This document shows, in pieces, positions 27,589 through 27,851 of a stretch of 27,851 bases of DNA. The DNA lies in contig BFEA01000308.1 of NCBI GenBank assembly GCA_003427395.1, positions 223,647 through 251,497 on the forward strand, in the 5' to 3' direction. The translations under genes were made by a program, and so were the position numbers. Position 1 is the first letter of the stretch, and each line of letters opens with the position of its first letter. The notes below the pieces were generated by a model that worked only from the letters and a program-made list of their open reading frames with translations, made no database searches and was not told the DNA's origin. This DNA is from Chara braunii. Taxonomy: Eukaryota; Streptophyta; Charophyceae; Charales; Characeae.

Positions 27589-27851
27589 ACTGACAGTGCT
27601 GCCAGTCTGAAGACTCTGACGTTCTGAATTGAACTGCAAAGTTCGAATTTTAAAGTTATATATGAAGTTATGAACTTGAATTACTAAATCCAAAGTTCAA
27701 AGTTCAAAGTCAGTCAGAATTTTTTCAAAATAAAATTCTCTGTTTCTTTAATCTTGTGCCTGCTTTGCACTGTTTGCAACTCTGCATGTCTGCTAGTTAA
27801 ATGTGCCGGTTGATTTGCTGCAAGACACGTGCTCTGCTGCCTGAACTACAG

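Overview
This is eukaryotic nuclear DNA with very low gene density. Most of it is repeats, transposon relics and microsatellites. The best guess for the source is a green plant or streptophyte alga with a large genome; a charophyte such as Chara fits but is not proven. The evidence is a plant-style USP30/UBP27-like ubiquitin protease gene with kilobase-long repeat-filled introns, Penelope-like retroelement relics, hammerhead-ribozyme repeats, tRNA-derived SINEs and U6 pseudogenes.

The only host gene I can support is on the + strand, from about 11.47 kb to at least 25.65 kb, and it runs off the right end. Five exons (11466-11921, 17964-18147, 19775-19875, 23869-24150, 25574-25645) join in frame with GT/AG boundaries. 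They encode, in order, a hydrophobic segment, the USP Cys box, the linking region, the Q-D-A box and the first zinc-ribbon knuckle. The C-terminal half, including the catalytic His box, is not in the window.

Left part (1-11.4 kb): a 266-bp tandem repeat; a decayed Penelope-like element at 1.85-4.47 kb, whose RT is followed by a Pro/Ser-rich tail and then a Josephin-like cysteine peptidase with two RING-like fingers; a hammerhead relic; foldback MITEs; and a second fragment of the peptidase/RING region at 10.86-11.14 kb.

Insertions in the introns: a 724-bp hAT-like non-autonomous element, a SINE, a 70-bp-arm foldback, a two-copy hammerhead (retrozyme-like) unit and GA tracts in intron 1; another hammerhead and a large palindrome in intron 2; a MITE, hammerhead, SINEs and two tandem U6 pseudogenes in intron 3.

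The assembly itself is suspect in places. Five Nextera/Tn5 mate-pair junction adapters (plus one half adapter) are embedded. At three of them the flanking DNA is falsely duplicated, and one of these duplicates the 3' part of exon 2. Single N characters beside homopolymers or GA tracts mark badly closed gaps.
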